Under the pieces are notes generated by a model. That model was given only the letters and a program-made list of their open reading frames with translations. It did not search any database and had not been told where the DNA came from. From Desulfoscipio geothermicus (GTDB lineage Bacteria; Bacillota; Desulfotomaculia; Desulfotomaculales; Desulfallaceae), in assembly GCA_016841205.1 (NCBI GenBank), contig JAENZP010000001.1, forward strand, positions 310,001 through 374,000: 64,000 nucleotides of DNA, in the 5' to 3' direction. Shown here piece by piece: positions 35,746 to 45,349 of this stretch; the stretch's first letter is position 1; each line of letters begins with the position of its first letter. The position numbers were made by a program, and so were the translations under genes.

Positions 35746-37389
35746 TTGGACATACAGGAAATGCAAAGGGTAGTCGATCGCTGGATCGGTCAGTTTGAAG
35801 AAGGTTATTGGCCTCCGCTGGCCATGCTGGCCCGTCTTACCGAAGAAGTCGGAGAGCTGGCCCGGGAAGTCAACCACCGGTTCGGCACAAAGCCAAAAAA
35901 ACCGGAAGAGCCGGAAGGCGACCTGGACATGGAATTGGCGGATATTTTATTTATCATTATCTGTTACGCCAACTCACTAGGCATTAACCTAAATGAAGCA
36001 TTTGTTAAAATGATGGAAAAATATCAAACAAGGGACTCTTACAGATGGACCAGAAAAAAACATACAGGAGGGAAAAAAATGGCCACCATCACTCCCCTGC
36101 AAGGCCTGCGATATGATGAAAAAAAAGCCGGCAACATTATGAATCTGGTAACACCACCATATGACGTAATCGACGCCACCGCCCAGGAAGGATACTATCA
36201 GCTTAACCCGTACAATGTTATCCGCCTGGAATACGGCAAAACAACACCCTCCGATAATGATACGGACAACCGTTACACCCGGGCAGCAGATTTTTTCCGC
36301 CAGTGGCAGAGCGAGGGTATCTTAAAACCAGAGGATGAACCGGCTCTTTACTTATACCAGCAGCAGTTTGATGTTGATGGTAAAACAATGGTACGCACCG
36401 GTATAATTTGCGGTGTCAAGCTGGAACCGTATGAAAATGGGGTAGTCCTGCCGCACGAGGAAACCATGCCCAAGCATAAAGCCGACCGGCTGGCTTTGAT
36501 GCAGGCCTGCGGGGCTAATTTCAGTCCCATATTCGGGTTGTACAGCGACCCGGAGCGCCAGATTGATCATTTGCTGCTTAATGCAGTGCAAGATGCACCC
36601 GGCAGCATTAACTTTACCGATGAGATGGGACTAGGACACAGGCTTTGGGTCATCACAGATAAAGCGCTGGTCGAGCAAGTGCAGCAATTAATGCAGGAGC
36701 AGCGCATCTTTATAGCCGACGGCCACCACCGTTACGAAACCGCGCTAAATTATGCCCGTCAAAACCCAGACAAACCCGCAGCCTGTTATATCATGATGAC
36801 TTTGGTTAACTTATATGATCCTGGCCTGGTTATATTACCCACCCACAGGCTGGTTGTGGAAAGCAAAGTGGATAATCAACAGCTGCTGGCGAATTTACAG
36901 GAAGATTTTGTAGTAGAAAAAACCACCGCCGCAGACGTTAACCAAGTTACCGAATTAATGAATAGTATAGCGGAATTTCAGGGTAACGGCGGCACCGCGC
37001 ACCGGCAGGTTTTCGGGCTGTATGTTGGGAAAAACGTTTATTACACATTAACCTTGCGCAACAAAGATATAATCAACAATAAAATGCCCGCTGAACACTC
37101 AACTGCCTGGCGCAGGTTGGATGTATCAGTATTGCAAAAATTAATCATGGAGAACCAGCTGGGCATAGATATGCAAGCTGTAGCCGCCGGTGATGTGATT
37201 AAATACACCCGCAGTGCCCAAGAAGCAGTGCAAGTGGTGGATCAAGGCGAATGCCAGATGTCATTTTTAATGAATCCCACGCTGATCGCGGAAGTTACTG
37301 AAGTAGCCACTAACGGGGAAAAAATGCCGCAAAAATCCACTTTCTTTTATCCCAAGCTGATTACCGGGCTGGTTATTAATAAGTTCTAA
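35746..37389 (+). CDS. MazG-like domain read through into a DUF1015 protein
   Basis: One uninterrupted frame of 547 residues encodes two normally separate proteins. Residues about 1-105 are a MazG-type nucleotide pyrophosphohydrolase (LTEEVGELAREVNHRFG, the EExxE motif, then DLDMELADILFIIICYAN). After YRWTRKK, where MazG proteins usually stop, the frame continues through an ACAGGAGGG ribosome site into an ATG (about 36079) and ITPLQGLRYDEKKAG, the normal start of DUF1015. So both a fusion and a separate DUF1015 product are possible. TTG 35746 is taken as start after AGGGAG; GTG 35734 is an alternative. Confidence 0.8.
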   Translation: MDIQEMQRVVDRWIGQFEEGYWPPLAMLARLTEEVGELAREVNHRFGTKPKKPEEPEGDLDMELADILFIIICYANSLGINLNEAFVKMMEKYQTRDSYRWTRKKHTGGKKMATITPLQGLRYDEKKAGNIMNLVTPPYDVIDATAQEGYYQLNPYNVIRLEYGKTTPSDNDTDNRYTRAADFFRQWQSEGILKPEDEPALYLYQQQFDVDGKTMVRTGIICGVKLEPYENGVVLPHEETMPKHKADRLALMQACGANFSPIFGLYSDPERQIDHLLLNAVQDAPGSINFTDEMGLGHRLWVITDKALVEQVQQLMQEQRIFIADGHHRYETALNYARQNPDKPAACYIMMTLVNLYDPGLVILPTHRLVVESKVDNQQLLANLQEDFVVEKTTAADVNQVTELMNSIAEFQGNGGTAHRQVFGLYVGKNVYYTLTLRNKDIINNKMPAEHSTAWRRLDVSVLQKLIMENQLGIDMQAVAAGDVIKYTRSAQEAVQVVDQGECQMSFLMNPTLIAEVTEVATNGEKMPQKSTFFYPKLITGLVINKF

Positions 37390-37418
37390 ATACCCGTAAA
37401 CAATATTGTCTTTAAACA

Positions 37419-37460
37419 AAGGAAGGGACAGGCACCAAGACCTGTTCCTTCCTTTTATTC
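37419..37460 (+). terminator. Terminator after the DUF1015 gene
   Basis: AAGGAAGGGACAGG (37419-37432) pairs with CCTGTTCCTTCCTT (37441-37454), then TTATTC. The GGGACAGGCACC loop side resembles a hairpin repeated in Peptococcaceae genomes. From here to 37736 (about 275 bases) I see no gene. Confidence 0.8.
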
Positions 37461-37736
37461 TTTTTACTTATTTTATTTACATCACAATTGGATGGCTATT
37501 ATGTAAAGATTCCATTGGTAATTTATTAAAAATGCCAGAGATGATTGGCGCACCGCACAATAACAGTTAGTATTATGGAATTGGGCGATAGTTCTCGCAT
37601 AACGACCGGTCAGTCTGATTGTTTGGATAATTGCTCCGAAGTTTGAAAGATACCTTGGGTGCGTTACATTTCATGTTATTGTTAAAGCGGCATTCCTCGA
37701 TGAAACAATTGACCCTGCTCATAACAGTACCTTCCT

Positions 37737-39401
37737 TCAATAAAATTTAGACCTAATGATCATCAGCAGTAACCAGAATCCCAATACTCCGGAAAATACA
37801 AAACCCATCTCCGCCAGGGGGATTCCCCAGAAGGTAATCCGCTCCCTAATCAACCATGAAGAACTAATCACCATAGCCCCTACAATAACACTATATACCA
37901 GGCGGTTAACCATAGTATTTAGTTGAAACAGCGCCCGTCCCAAATCAGGGTTCTCGGTTTTAACTTTGATTTCCCCCCTGGTGAGCAGTTCAATAATCTG
38001 ACCTAATTGACCGGGCAGGCGGGTAAAAAGCATATGATAATCGTTAATATTATCCCAAAAGAACTTTCTTATACTTTCCGGGCTAAACCGGTGCCGCAAC
38101 AATTTCTGCCCCAGCGGCTCAACCACCTGCACGATGCTGATCCGGGGATCCAGCTGGATGGAGATACCTTCGGTAATAATCAAGGTTTTCATCACCATAT
38201 TGAATTCAATTGGCACCTTAATACGGTGACGGTAGGCCAAGTTCATAATGTCTCCCATTGACTCAGCCACAGTGACTTGTCCCAGGGGAACCTCGTAATA
38301 TTTTTCCCGTACCCGCTCGATATCCCTGCGCAGTTGATACATATTGACATGCGCAGGTACTACACCAAGACTCATTACCGCCCTTAAAATTTCCGCAGAA
38401 TCCTTGTTGATTAAACCAAATACCAGTTTAATAATTTTACCTTGCATTTCCTTTTCCAGGTATCCCATCATGCCAAAATCAAGAAAAGCCAATCGCTCTT
38501 CCGGGAGCGCCAGTAAATTTCCAGGGTGCGGGTCGGCGTGGAAGAAACCGTCCATAAGTATTTGCTGCAAAATGGTTTCCACCAGCAAGCGTGCTATTTT
38601 CGCCGGATCGTGGCCTTCTGCCACCAGCTTGTCTTTATCCGTTATTTTTATGCCGTTCAGAAACTCCAGGGTGAGCACTTTTTTAGTTGTGTAATCCCAG
38701 TATACGGCAGGGATAGCCACATGCTGCACGCCGGCAAAATTCCTGGCCAGCGTTTCGGCATGCCTGCCTTCCAGTATAAAATCCAGCTCTTCTTGGAGGA
38801 TATGTTCAAAATCTTCCACCATTTCGGTGAATTTATAAATTTCACCCCAGGAAGTGTGTCTTTCCGCCAGGCCGGCCAGGTCATACAGTATTTCCATGTC
38901 GACTTCCATATTTGCCCGGATGCCCGGCCGCTGCACCTTTACAGCTACCCGGCAGCCATTGACCAGCTGAGCCTCGTGTACTTGGCCAATGGACGCGGAG
39001 GCCAGCGCCGTAGGATTGAAATGACTAAATATTTGGGAAAGCGACTGGCCAAGTTCCAGTTCTAAAAGTTCCCGAATATCCGCAAAAGGTACCGGGGGTA
39101 CTTTATCCTGCAATTTTTCCAGCTCTTTAATATATAAAGGGGCAAATAAATCCGACCGAGTGGAAAACAGCTGGCCTAGTTTGATAAAGGTTGGCCCCAA
39201 CTCCTCCAGCACCATACGCAGGCGTATCGCCTTACTTTCTTCAGGAGCGTTATTTTCTTGCGCTGGCAAATGCCCCGGTGGAGAAAATTCCGCCAGCCCC
39301 AGGCTATTGAGTACGTAACCAAAGCCATGCTTAACCAGCACATTAGCTATTTCCCGGTAGCGCCGGAAATGCTTGTACCGCTTTTGCAGCTGCAAGCGCA
39401 A
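37737..39401 (-). CDS. UbiB/ABC1/AarF family atypical kinase
   Basis: A 554-residue protein of the UbiB family. It has the family KxGQ block (GPTFIKLGQLFSTRSDL near residue 70), the Ala-rich nucleotide loop ASASIGQVHEA near 135, the catalytic-loop region MDGFFHADPHPGN near 288 and FLDFGMMG near 310. Two membrane helices lie at the C-terminus (about 495-550). In other bacteria these kinases support isoprenoid quinone synthesis; in this organism the role is unknown. Start is TTG 39401 behind a GGGGGTGG site. Confidence 0.9.
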   Translation of the reverse strand: MRLQLQKRYKHFRRYREIANVLVKHGFGYVLNSLGLAEFSPPGHLPAQENNAPEESKAIRLRMVLEELGPTFIKLGQLFSTRSDLFAPLYIKELEKLQDKVPPVPFADIRELLELELGQSLSQIFSHFNPTALASASIGQVHEAQLVNGCRVAVKVQRPGIRANMEVDMEILYDLAGLAERHTSWGEIYKFTEMVEDFEHILQEELDFILEGRHAETLARNFAGVQHVAIPAVYWDYTTKKVLTLEFLNGIKITDKDKLVAEGHDPAKIARLLVETILQQILMDGFFHADPHPGNLLALPEERLAFLDFGMMGYLEKEMQGKIIKLVFGLINKDSAEILRAVMSLGVVPAHVNMYQLRRDIERVREKYYEVPLGQVTVAESMGDIMNLAYRHRIKVPIEFNMVMKTLIITEGISIQLDPRISIVQVVEPLGQKLLRHRFSPESIRKFFWDNINDYHMLFTRLPGQLGQIIELLTRGEIKVKTENPDLGRALFQLNTMVNRLVYSVIVGAMVISSSWLIRERITFWGIPLAEMGFVFSGVLGFWLLLMIIRSKFY

Positions 39402-39632
39402 AAAACCACCCCCTACCTACCACAGGCTTAGTTTATAGAATTCCTGCATTTACAAATTACATACTTTCTCATTAAGCATAACACAGATAAACTAAACCTG
39501 CTTAATAGGAATAAGATAAATATAAGATGCCCAAGGTATGCTAAATGAATATTGTTTAGCTAGAAACAGTACCAATCCTGCCTGCCAGTATAATACATTA
39601 GAATTCTGTTTGAAAAGAAAGGATGAAGCGTT

Positions 39633-40454
39633 TTGCAGGTTAGCTTAATACCTGTGGCCATCGCTGCTAACCCGGCTGTTTTGCCCGGAACCACAGCCAT
39701 TGTATTTGATGTACTGCGGGCCACCAGCACCATTGTAACAGCTCTGGCCTCGGGTTACCGGAGGGTATACCCGGTGGCAGATGCCGGTACAGCCTTGGCG
39801 CTGGCCAATGAGCACGGTTTTGTGCTGGCTGGTGAGCGGAAAGGAGATAAAATTGCCGGTTTTCCCCACGGTAATTCACCCCTGGAATTTATCGGCGGGC
39901 CGGATGCAGCATACCATATGTTGGAAATTAACAAAGGATCTAGCTTCAACAGCAATATATGGAAAACTAGCGATGAATTAGTTCTTACAACAACCAATGG
40001 CACGAAAGCCATCCGCTGGGCGCTGTCTGCCCATAAGGTATTCACGGGATCGCTGCTTAATGCCCGGGCTGTAGCGCAAGCCGCCTTGCAGGAAGGATTA
40101 GATATCAGTCTGGTGTGTGCGGGTACAGCGGGGCGCTTTTCACTGGAAGATTCGCTGGGAGCAGGGTTTGTTTTAGTGGAAATTATACGGCAACTCAGCG
40201 GGCCGGCTAGCGGACAACCGGCTGCAAGTATTAATATGGATGACCTAGCCATAGCGGCATATGGATTGGCCCGCTTTTATCACAACAACCCGCTGTCAGG
40301 GCTGTTTGCCGGGCAGCACGGCCAAAAATTGCTGCGCCGGGGCCGGGAGGAAGACCTGCAATGGTGCGCCCAGTTAAACCGATATGATATAGCACCGGTA
40401 TTTATGGAAGAATTTATTACCATTAGCGACGACCTTCCACTTGCCACGCACTAA
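39633..40454 (+). CDS. comB: 2-phosphosulfolactate phosphatase family protein
   Basis: Hydrolyses 2-phosphosulfolactate to sulfolactate, a step of coenzyme M synthesis in methanogens; many bacteria without coenzyme M also carry it, perhaps for sulfolactate production. The 273-residue protein shows IVFDVLRATSTIVTAL near residue 23, LAGERKGDKIAGFPHGNSPLE near 65 and LTTTNGTKAI near 118, all family blocks. Start is TTG 39633 after AAAGGATG. It stands alone. Confidence 0.88.
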   Translation: MQVSLIPVAIAANPAVLPGTTAIVFDVLRATSTIVTALASGYRRVYPVADAGTALALANEHGFVLAGERKGDKIAGFPHGNSPLEFIGGPDAAYHMLEINKGSSFNSNIWKTSDELVLTTTNGTKAIRWALSAHKVFTGSLLNARAVAQAALQEGLDISLVCAGTAGRFSLEDSLGAGFVLVEIIRQLSGPASGQPAASINMDDLAIAAYGLARFYHNNPLSGLFAGQHGQKLLRRGREEDLQWCAQLNRYDIAPVFMEEFITISDDLPLATH

Positions 40455-40488
40455 TGACTATTTGTAAAGCCTAAACAACTTTTACATC

Positions 40489-41622
40489 TTATTTGTTATA
40501 TATTGATAGTTGGTTTTGTCTATCGCTCATGCTGCTAGTTCCCGTTAATATTTCTTTTACCAAAGACTTGCTCTCCAGAAAGTCAGCAAAGGATAATTTT
40601 ATAAATCGCACATTATCGGTTAAAGCCAGGTAATTATATTTTAAGGTTTTGGATTTACTATTGTTAACTACTATTACTTGCTGACCACTGGATAAACTTT
40701 TTTTAAACAGAGCTTTAAAATGCACATCGGCATCAGGAAATGAATAACCTACAAATACCACTTTTTTACACGACCGGATTTCCCGCATAGCTTCGTTGAG
40801 TATTTGTGATATAACAGGGTGGGAAATTTTTTTAATATGCGACGGTGGTATAATCAGTGTTTCAAATTCCGAGGAGTCCATAGGACAAAAATATTTAGCC
40901 GAACTGCTGGGTTCTTCATCATTATGCTCCTCGAACAAATCTATCCTGGTATCCCAGGGAGTAAGTAAAACTTGCTTGCAACAATGGCAATATTTCCAGT
41001 TTAAACTACCGTGACCCTTCATTATTTTAATTGCGTTAGGGTTAAGCCTGAGAAAACCTGTCCGTATTTTTTCAGCAAGATCATAATTCATCAGGTGAAG
41101 GCAATAATCAATTGAACCCAGGCCAGCCTTGATAATGCTAAAGGCATCTTCCAGCAAAGTATCATAATTCAGGGTAAGGATGGCTATGTTGGGGTTATGT
41201 CGACATACGGCTTCCCAAAAGGCGCGGTATGTTTTTCCCCGCTCGTTTGATTTTACACTAATCACGTAATGGATAAGCTTGATCAGCCCTTCTTTGATAG
41301 CGCGAATCCGGGCATTGGGATATTGGGCGCTCAAATGCTCGTCTTGACTGATAAAGTAATCCAAAAAGCCGAATACAGTTTCCAGCGTAGGGTATATTTG
41401 GGCCTGTTCATCCCAAGCAAAGTTATCCGCAATAAATTCCGTGACGCTTTGCCCGGTTTTGGAGTTTCGGATATCCGGAAGCTCATTAGACATAATGATA
41501 GGTAATATGTCCGCCTGCAGGGGGGCCCCATCTGCATAGGAGGCCCCGGCGCCAAATACAAAAAATACATCCCGGCCGGTGAGTTGTCTGGTATACTTTT
41601 GACTGGTTGTTTGTATGTTCAT
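40489..41622 (-). CDS. Stand-alone SIR2-like domain protein
   Basis: A 377-residue protein with a SIR2-type NAD-binding fold: FVFGAGASYADGAPL near residue 21, TLNYDTLLEDAF near 155, KGHGSLNW near 203 and VVFVGYSFPDADVHFK near 292. Cysteines in KYCHCCK and YFCPM near 210-250 could bind zinc. Such SIR2-like proteins are either deacylases or, in defence systems, NAD+-degrading enzymes. No partner gene lies beside it, and the convergent comB gene seems unrelated. ATG 41622 has only a weak ribosome site. Confidence 0.75.
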   Translation of the reverse strand: MNIQTTSQKYTRQLTGRDVFFVFGAGASYADGAPLQADILPIIMSNELPDIRNSKTGQSVTEFIADNFAWDEQAQIYPTLETVFGFLDYFISQDEHLSAQYPNARIRAIKEGLIKLIHYVISVKSNERGKTYRAFWEAVCRHNPNIAILTLNYDTLLEDAFSIIKAGLGSIDYCLHLMNYDLAEKIRTGFLRLNPNAIKIMKGHGSLNWKYCHCCKQVLLTPWDTRIDLFEEHNDEEPSSSAKYFCPMDSSEFETLIIPPSHIKKISHPVISQILNEAMREIRSCKKVVFVGYSFPDADVHFKALFKKSLSSGQQVIVVNNSKSKTLKYNYLALTDNVRFIKLSFADFLESKSLVKEILTGTSSMSDRQNQLSIYNK

Positions 41623-41690
41623 GATAGAATCACCATATTAACCGGGCAATCGTCACGCTTAACCGGTTTATTTATATTTAATGTACCAAA

Positions 41691-41730
41691 CTAAAAAGGA
41701 CCACCTTGCTTTTGCCGGTTTGGTGGTTCT
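41691..41730 (-). terminator. Terminator of the mod operon
   Basis: Leftward, AGAACCACC pairs with GGTGGTCCT (41697-41705) and TTTTTAG follows. A second small hairpin, AAAAGGGTAT/ATACCCTTTT (41785-41807), lies between it and modD. Confidence 0.7.
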
Positions 41731-41875
41731 ATAAATCAGTTGTTTCAGTTTGTTAAATTATTTTATACCGATTATTTTTACCGTAAAAGGGTATTTAATA
41801 CCCTTTTTCTCTAAAGAGGGTTGTTATAAACCTTAATTGAGAAGAAGCCAAACGAAGGTTAAGGTCGGCCTTTTG

Positions 41876-42727
41876 TCACACAAGATCAGTTTTTAGTATC
41901 TTGACCCCCATATCCACAGGCTTGCCAAAATAGACAGAGGTGGTCACAATGGCATCAACGCCTGTGCCGGCATAATCTTCCACATTACTTTCATTGATGC
42001 CCCCGGCGGCCAGTAAAACTACTGTGGGATTAATACCCTTGATTTTTTCCACATATTCATTGAGGTCTTTATAGGGGACCTTATCAAACTGGATACCGTC
42101 CACCCCGGCCGCACAGAGTTTTAAGGCATCCGGCAAGTTATCTGTTTCAATAATTACCTTTTTTTCACATGCCTTGGCCTTAATTAAGTCCAACCCGGTA
42201 ATAAAATTATCCAGGCCACCAAGGAAATTAATATGCTGCTTGAATACTAGCACTGTTTCAGACAGGCCCAGTCTGTGGGGATAACCTCCTCCGGTCAGGA
42301 GAGCTTTAACGGCCAGCTCCTTGGTACCGGGAAAAATCTTCCTCGTAGCGACAAGATTAATCGAGTCATTCCTTGTCCTAGCCAGAATAAGCATCCGGCG
42401 GGTCCTGGTAGCTATCCCCGAACAGTTTTCCAGGATATTCAGGGAAACTTTCCAGGCCAAATGCAGGTTTTCAGCACTGCCTTCGGCTTCAAGAAAAATA
42501 CTGTCCGGCTCCAGCAGAGTGCCGGAAGGTAGATAATGGGTTACCTGTACATCCAACTTTTTAAATACTTTAAGCACTTCCTCGGTCCCGCACAAAACGG
42601 CCTGTTCCCGGCTGTAAAACTGCATTATTCCACTGCAGTTACCGATATCCAAAATGTGAGTAGTTAAATCCAGGTAAGGTACATCTTCCTTGATCAGCCT
42701 ATCTACAAATTCGTCGGTAATATACAA
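41876..42727 (-). CDS. modD: ModD, pyrophosphorylase-like molybdenum-associated protein
   Basis: A 283-residue protein related to quinolinate/nicotinate phosphoribosyltransferases (NadC fold). Visible blocks are YLDLTTHILDIG, NILENCSGIATRTRRM near residue 95, VATRKIFPGTKELAVKALLTGGG near 125 and the C-terminal barrel segment LLAAGGINESNVEDY. ModD proteins consistently sit in molybdate-transport operons but their reaction is unsettled. It is the last gene here, 148 bases after modC. Confidence 0.9.
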   Translation of the reverse strand: MYITDEFVDRLIKEDVPYLDLTTHILDIGNCSGIMQFYSREQAVLCGTEEVLKVFKKLDVQVTHYLPSGTLLEPDSIFLEAEGSAENLHLAWKVSLNILENCSGIATRTRRMLILARTRNDSINLVATRKIFPGTKELAVKALLTGGGYPHRLGLSETVLVFKQHINFLGGLDNFITGLDLIKAKACEKKVIIETDNLPDALKLCAAGVDGIQFDKVPYKDLNEYVEKIKGINPTVVLLAAGGINESNVEDYAGTGVDAIVTTSVYFGKPVDMGVKILKTDLV

Positions 42728-42875
42728 TGCCGAACCTCCCCGTAAAATTATTGGTTAAAACAACATGCAAGTTATCAGGTTTTATTGATAATATATCTTA
42801 TTTTATCGTCCACATTCAAGAAACAATTTTCATCGGTCTAGTTTTTAAAACTATTTTTTGCATGTCCGGAGAGTA

Positions 42876-43535
42876 TTACGCTATCGAACTTGTAACAGGT
42901 ACGCCCTTGTTCAGGGTGAATATCCGGTCTCCCAGAAAACCGGCGTCTTCTTCATCATGAGTAACCAGGATGAAGGGGATTTGCCAGCGTGTGTGGATAT
43001 CCTTAATTTCCTGCCTGAGTTTAATCTTAGAATTTTTATCCAAGGCGCTAAAAGGCTCATCCAATAACAATAGTTCCGGCTGTACCGCCAAGGCTCTTGC
43101 CAGAGCCACCCGCTGTTTCTCACCTCCGGAAAGCTGACTGGGGTAGCGATCCACCAGGTGGCCTACTCCAAAGGAGTTTAACAACTCCAGGGGGTTAACC
43201 GGGCTTTTAGTAAGGTGGAGATGCTTATAGTTTTTTAAACCGTACATGACGTTTTGTTTAACGGTCATATGAGGGAACAGGGCGTAATCCTGAAAGAGAT
43301 AGCCTATATTCCTCAGCCGGGTAGGTACGTTGACCTTTTCTACAGACGAATAAAGGGTCCTGTCATTCAGCAGGATAATTCCGGATGAAGGTTTGCACAG
43401 GCCGGCCAAACAATGCAAAAATGTAGTTTTACCGGCTCCGGAATGGCCCCAGAGCACCATGATACTGTTGTCCAACTCCAGCTCCAGTTCAACTGTAAAG
43501 TGCCATAATTTTTTAATAATCTTGGTTTTAAGCAT
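42876..43535 (-). CDS. modC: Molybdate ABC transporter ATP-binding protein, short form
   Basis: ATPase of the molybdate importer. Walker A is GHSGAGKTT near residue 31, the signature LSGGEKQRVALARAL near 135, and Walker B LLLLDEPFSALD near 155. At 219 residues it lacks the C-terminal TOBE (molybdate-binding) domains of classic ModC, so feedback by bound molybdate through this subunit is unlikely. It follows modB by 13 bases. Confidence 0.88.
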   Translation of the reverse strand: MLKTKIIKKLWHFTVELELELDNSIMVLWGHSGAGKTTFLHCLAGLCKPSSGIILLNDRTLYSSVEKVNVPTRLRNIGYLFQDYALFPHMTVKQNVMYGLKNYKHLHLTKSPVNPLELLNSFGVGHLVDRYPSQLSGGEKQRVALARALAVQPELLLLDEPFSALDKNSKIKLRQEIKDIHTRWQIPFILVTHDEEDAGFLGDRIFTLNKGVPVTSSIA

Positions 43536-43548
43536 TGTATCACCGCAT

Positions 43549-44220
43549 TTAATATTTTTGTTTCTTGGCCCAGCGGTTGACCCAAAAAATAACCACGAAG
43601 CTAAAAACGGTTATTATTGCCACAAGAGTCCGTGCTATGCCTTCCTTGCCTGATTCGACAGCAAAATAAATAGCTAAGGGGATGGTCTGGGTCTGGCCGG
43701 GAATATTCCCAGCCACCATCAAAGTCGCACCAAATTCACCCATCGCCCGGGCAAAAGAAAGAATCAACCCAGCCAGTATGCCTGGCCAGGCCAGTGGAAG
43801 AGTAACGGTAAAAAAAATCTTAATTTCGGTTGCACCGAGGGTGCGGGCGGCTTTTTCAAAATTTTCATTAACGCTCAGAAAAGCCGCCTTGGCACTTTGG
43901 TACATCAAGGGAAATGATACGACGGTAGAGGCAAGCACCGCCGCCCACCAGGTAAAAATAACGGAAAGACCCAGGTTGCCTAGAGTTTGGCCCAGCAGGC
44001 CGTTTTTACCGATGATCATCAACAGGCCGTAGCCAATGACCGAAGGTGGCAGCACCATCGGTAGGGTGATCGCCGCCTCCACCACATCTTTACCGGGAAA
44101 ATCCACTCGTGATAGCAACCTGGATAAAGGCAGGCCAGTTATTAAAACCACCGTGACGGCAATCAGTGCCACCTTGATTGAAAGTATCACCGGGTACCAG
44201 TCGGTTAGTTGAGCAAACAT
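43549..44220 (-). CDS. modB: Molybdate ABC transporter permease
   Basis: A 223-residue membrane protein with about five helices. It carries the inner-membrane permease (EAA-like) loop AAFLSVNENFEKAARTLGATEIKIF near residue 115, followed by LPLAWPGILAGLILSFARAMGEFG. Length and the FGATLMVAGNIPGQTQTIPLAIY block match ModB. It lies five bases after modA. Confidence 0.92.
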   Translation of the reverse strand: MFAQLTDWYPVILSIKVALIAVTVVLITGLPLSRLLSRVDFPGKDVVEAAITLPMVLPPSVIGYGLLMIIGKNGLLGQTLGNLGLSVIFTWWAAVLASTVVSFPLMYQSAKAAFLSVNENFEKAARTLGATEIKIFFTVTLPLAWPGILAGLILSFARAMGEFGATLMVAGNIPGQTQTIPLAIYFAVESGKEGIARTLVAIITVFSFVVIFWVNRWAKKQKY

Positions 44221-44225
44221 TAAAG

Positions 44226-45017
44226 TTAATTCTCCAATGTTTTAAAGCCGTATTTGGTAAAAACTTGACTTGCCTCCTGGCTAGAGAGGAAATTGACAAA
44301 TGCTTCAGTTGCCGCTTGATTTTTGGTGTCCTTAATAATAGCCATGGGGTATACAATGGGTTTGTGTGAATCCTCCGGAGCTGTCGCCAATTCCTTAATA
44401 TTTTTGCCAATCAGCGCATCCGAACGGTAAACAAGACCTGCGTCCACGTTTCCGGTTTCCACATAGGTCAAAACCTGGCGCACATCCTTGGCCAATACCA
44501 TCTTGGGCTGGAGAGCGTCCCACAGGCCCATGTTTGTCAAAGCCTCCTGGGCGTATTTTCCTGCAGGAACCGATTCCGGTGCACCTATGCTTATTTTACC
44601 AACTTTGTCACCGGTAAGTTCGTCAAATCCAGTCAATGAGCTATCTTTGCCGGCGATCAAGACTAAATCATTACCCACCAAGTCTTTTCTGGATTCCTCT
44701 ATAATAAGACCCTTTTCGGCCAGAGCATCCATTTGAGATTTACCGGCGGAAATAAACAGATCTGCAGGAGCCCCCTCCTCAATTTGTTTCTGTAGGGTAC
44801 CAGAGGAAGCAAAGTTATTAGTTATGGTGACATTTGGATTGTCCTTGGTATATATAGCCTTGAGTTCCTCTGCGGCATCCTGGAAACTAGCAGCAACGGA
44901 TATATTTAGTGGTACTGGCTCTGCTGCAGTCCCGGACTGTTCCCTATTATTCCCGCAACCGACCCCGGCAAGTACAATAAACACCATAAGGCTTAATAAA
45001 CATAGAAATCTTTTCAT
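44226..45017 (-). CDS. modA: Molybdate-binding lipoprotein
   Basis: Substrate-binding subunit, 263 residues. It has a lipoprotein signal ending in LAGVGCG (Cys21). The mature domain shows ISVAASFQDAAEELKAIY, FASSGTLQKQIEEGAPADLFISA and YVETGNVDAGLVYRSDA, typical of ModA. The first gene of the operon, it faces a 332-base AT-rich intergenic region shared with a divergent regulator. Tungstate preference cannot be excluded. Confidence 0.93.
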   Translation of the reverse strand: MKRFLCLLSLMVFIVLAGVGCGNNREQSGTAAEPVPLNISVAASFQDAAEELKAIYTKDNPNVTITNNFASSGTLQKQIEEGAPADLFISAGKSQMDALAEKGLIIEESRKDLVGNDLVLIAGKDSSLTGFDELTGDKVGKISIGAPESVPAGKYAQEALTNMGLWDALQPKMVLAKDVRQVLTYVETGNVDAGLVYRSDALIGKNIKELATAPEDSHKPIVYPMAIIKDTKNQAATEAFVNFLSSQEASQVFTKYGFKTLEN

Positions 45018-45349
45018 TGTTTTATTTCCTCCTTAAAATTACAAATTAGCACTATCCTTTTTCCTTACTCCATTTTAAAATTATTTATGTAAACATTATC
45101 CCCCCTTTTGAATATTTTTTTAAATAAAAATATTAGTATAAACAAATGGCCACCAACATAACAAGGCATAACTTAACATTAATTAACCCACCAATAGATA
45201 AACTAATTATAAGCCCTTGTCTTTTATATCAAAATATTTATAAATAGAAAAATACTTGTGCGAAAGATTATATAACATTACATAACACTACTATTAAATG
45301 ATAATAAATTAAGTTATAATAGTTGTCAAGATATTAGGAGGGAAAAACC
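45018..45349. promoter_or_regulatory. Divergent mod control region
   Basis: 332 bases, very AT-rich, with no gene. Repeated ATAAC/AACATT words (CATAACAAGGCATAAC near 45158, TATAACATTACATAAC near 45270, AAGTTATAAT near 45310) are candidate operator half-sites for the divergent HTH regulator. TATAAT at about 45315 may be the regulator's -10 box. Confidence 0.4.
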
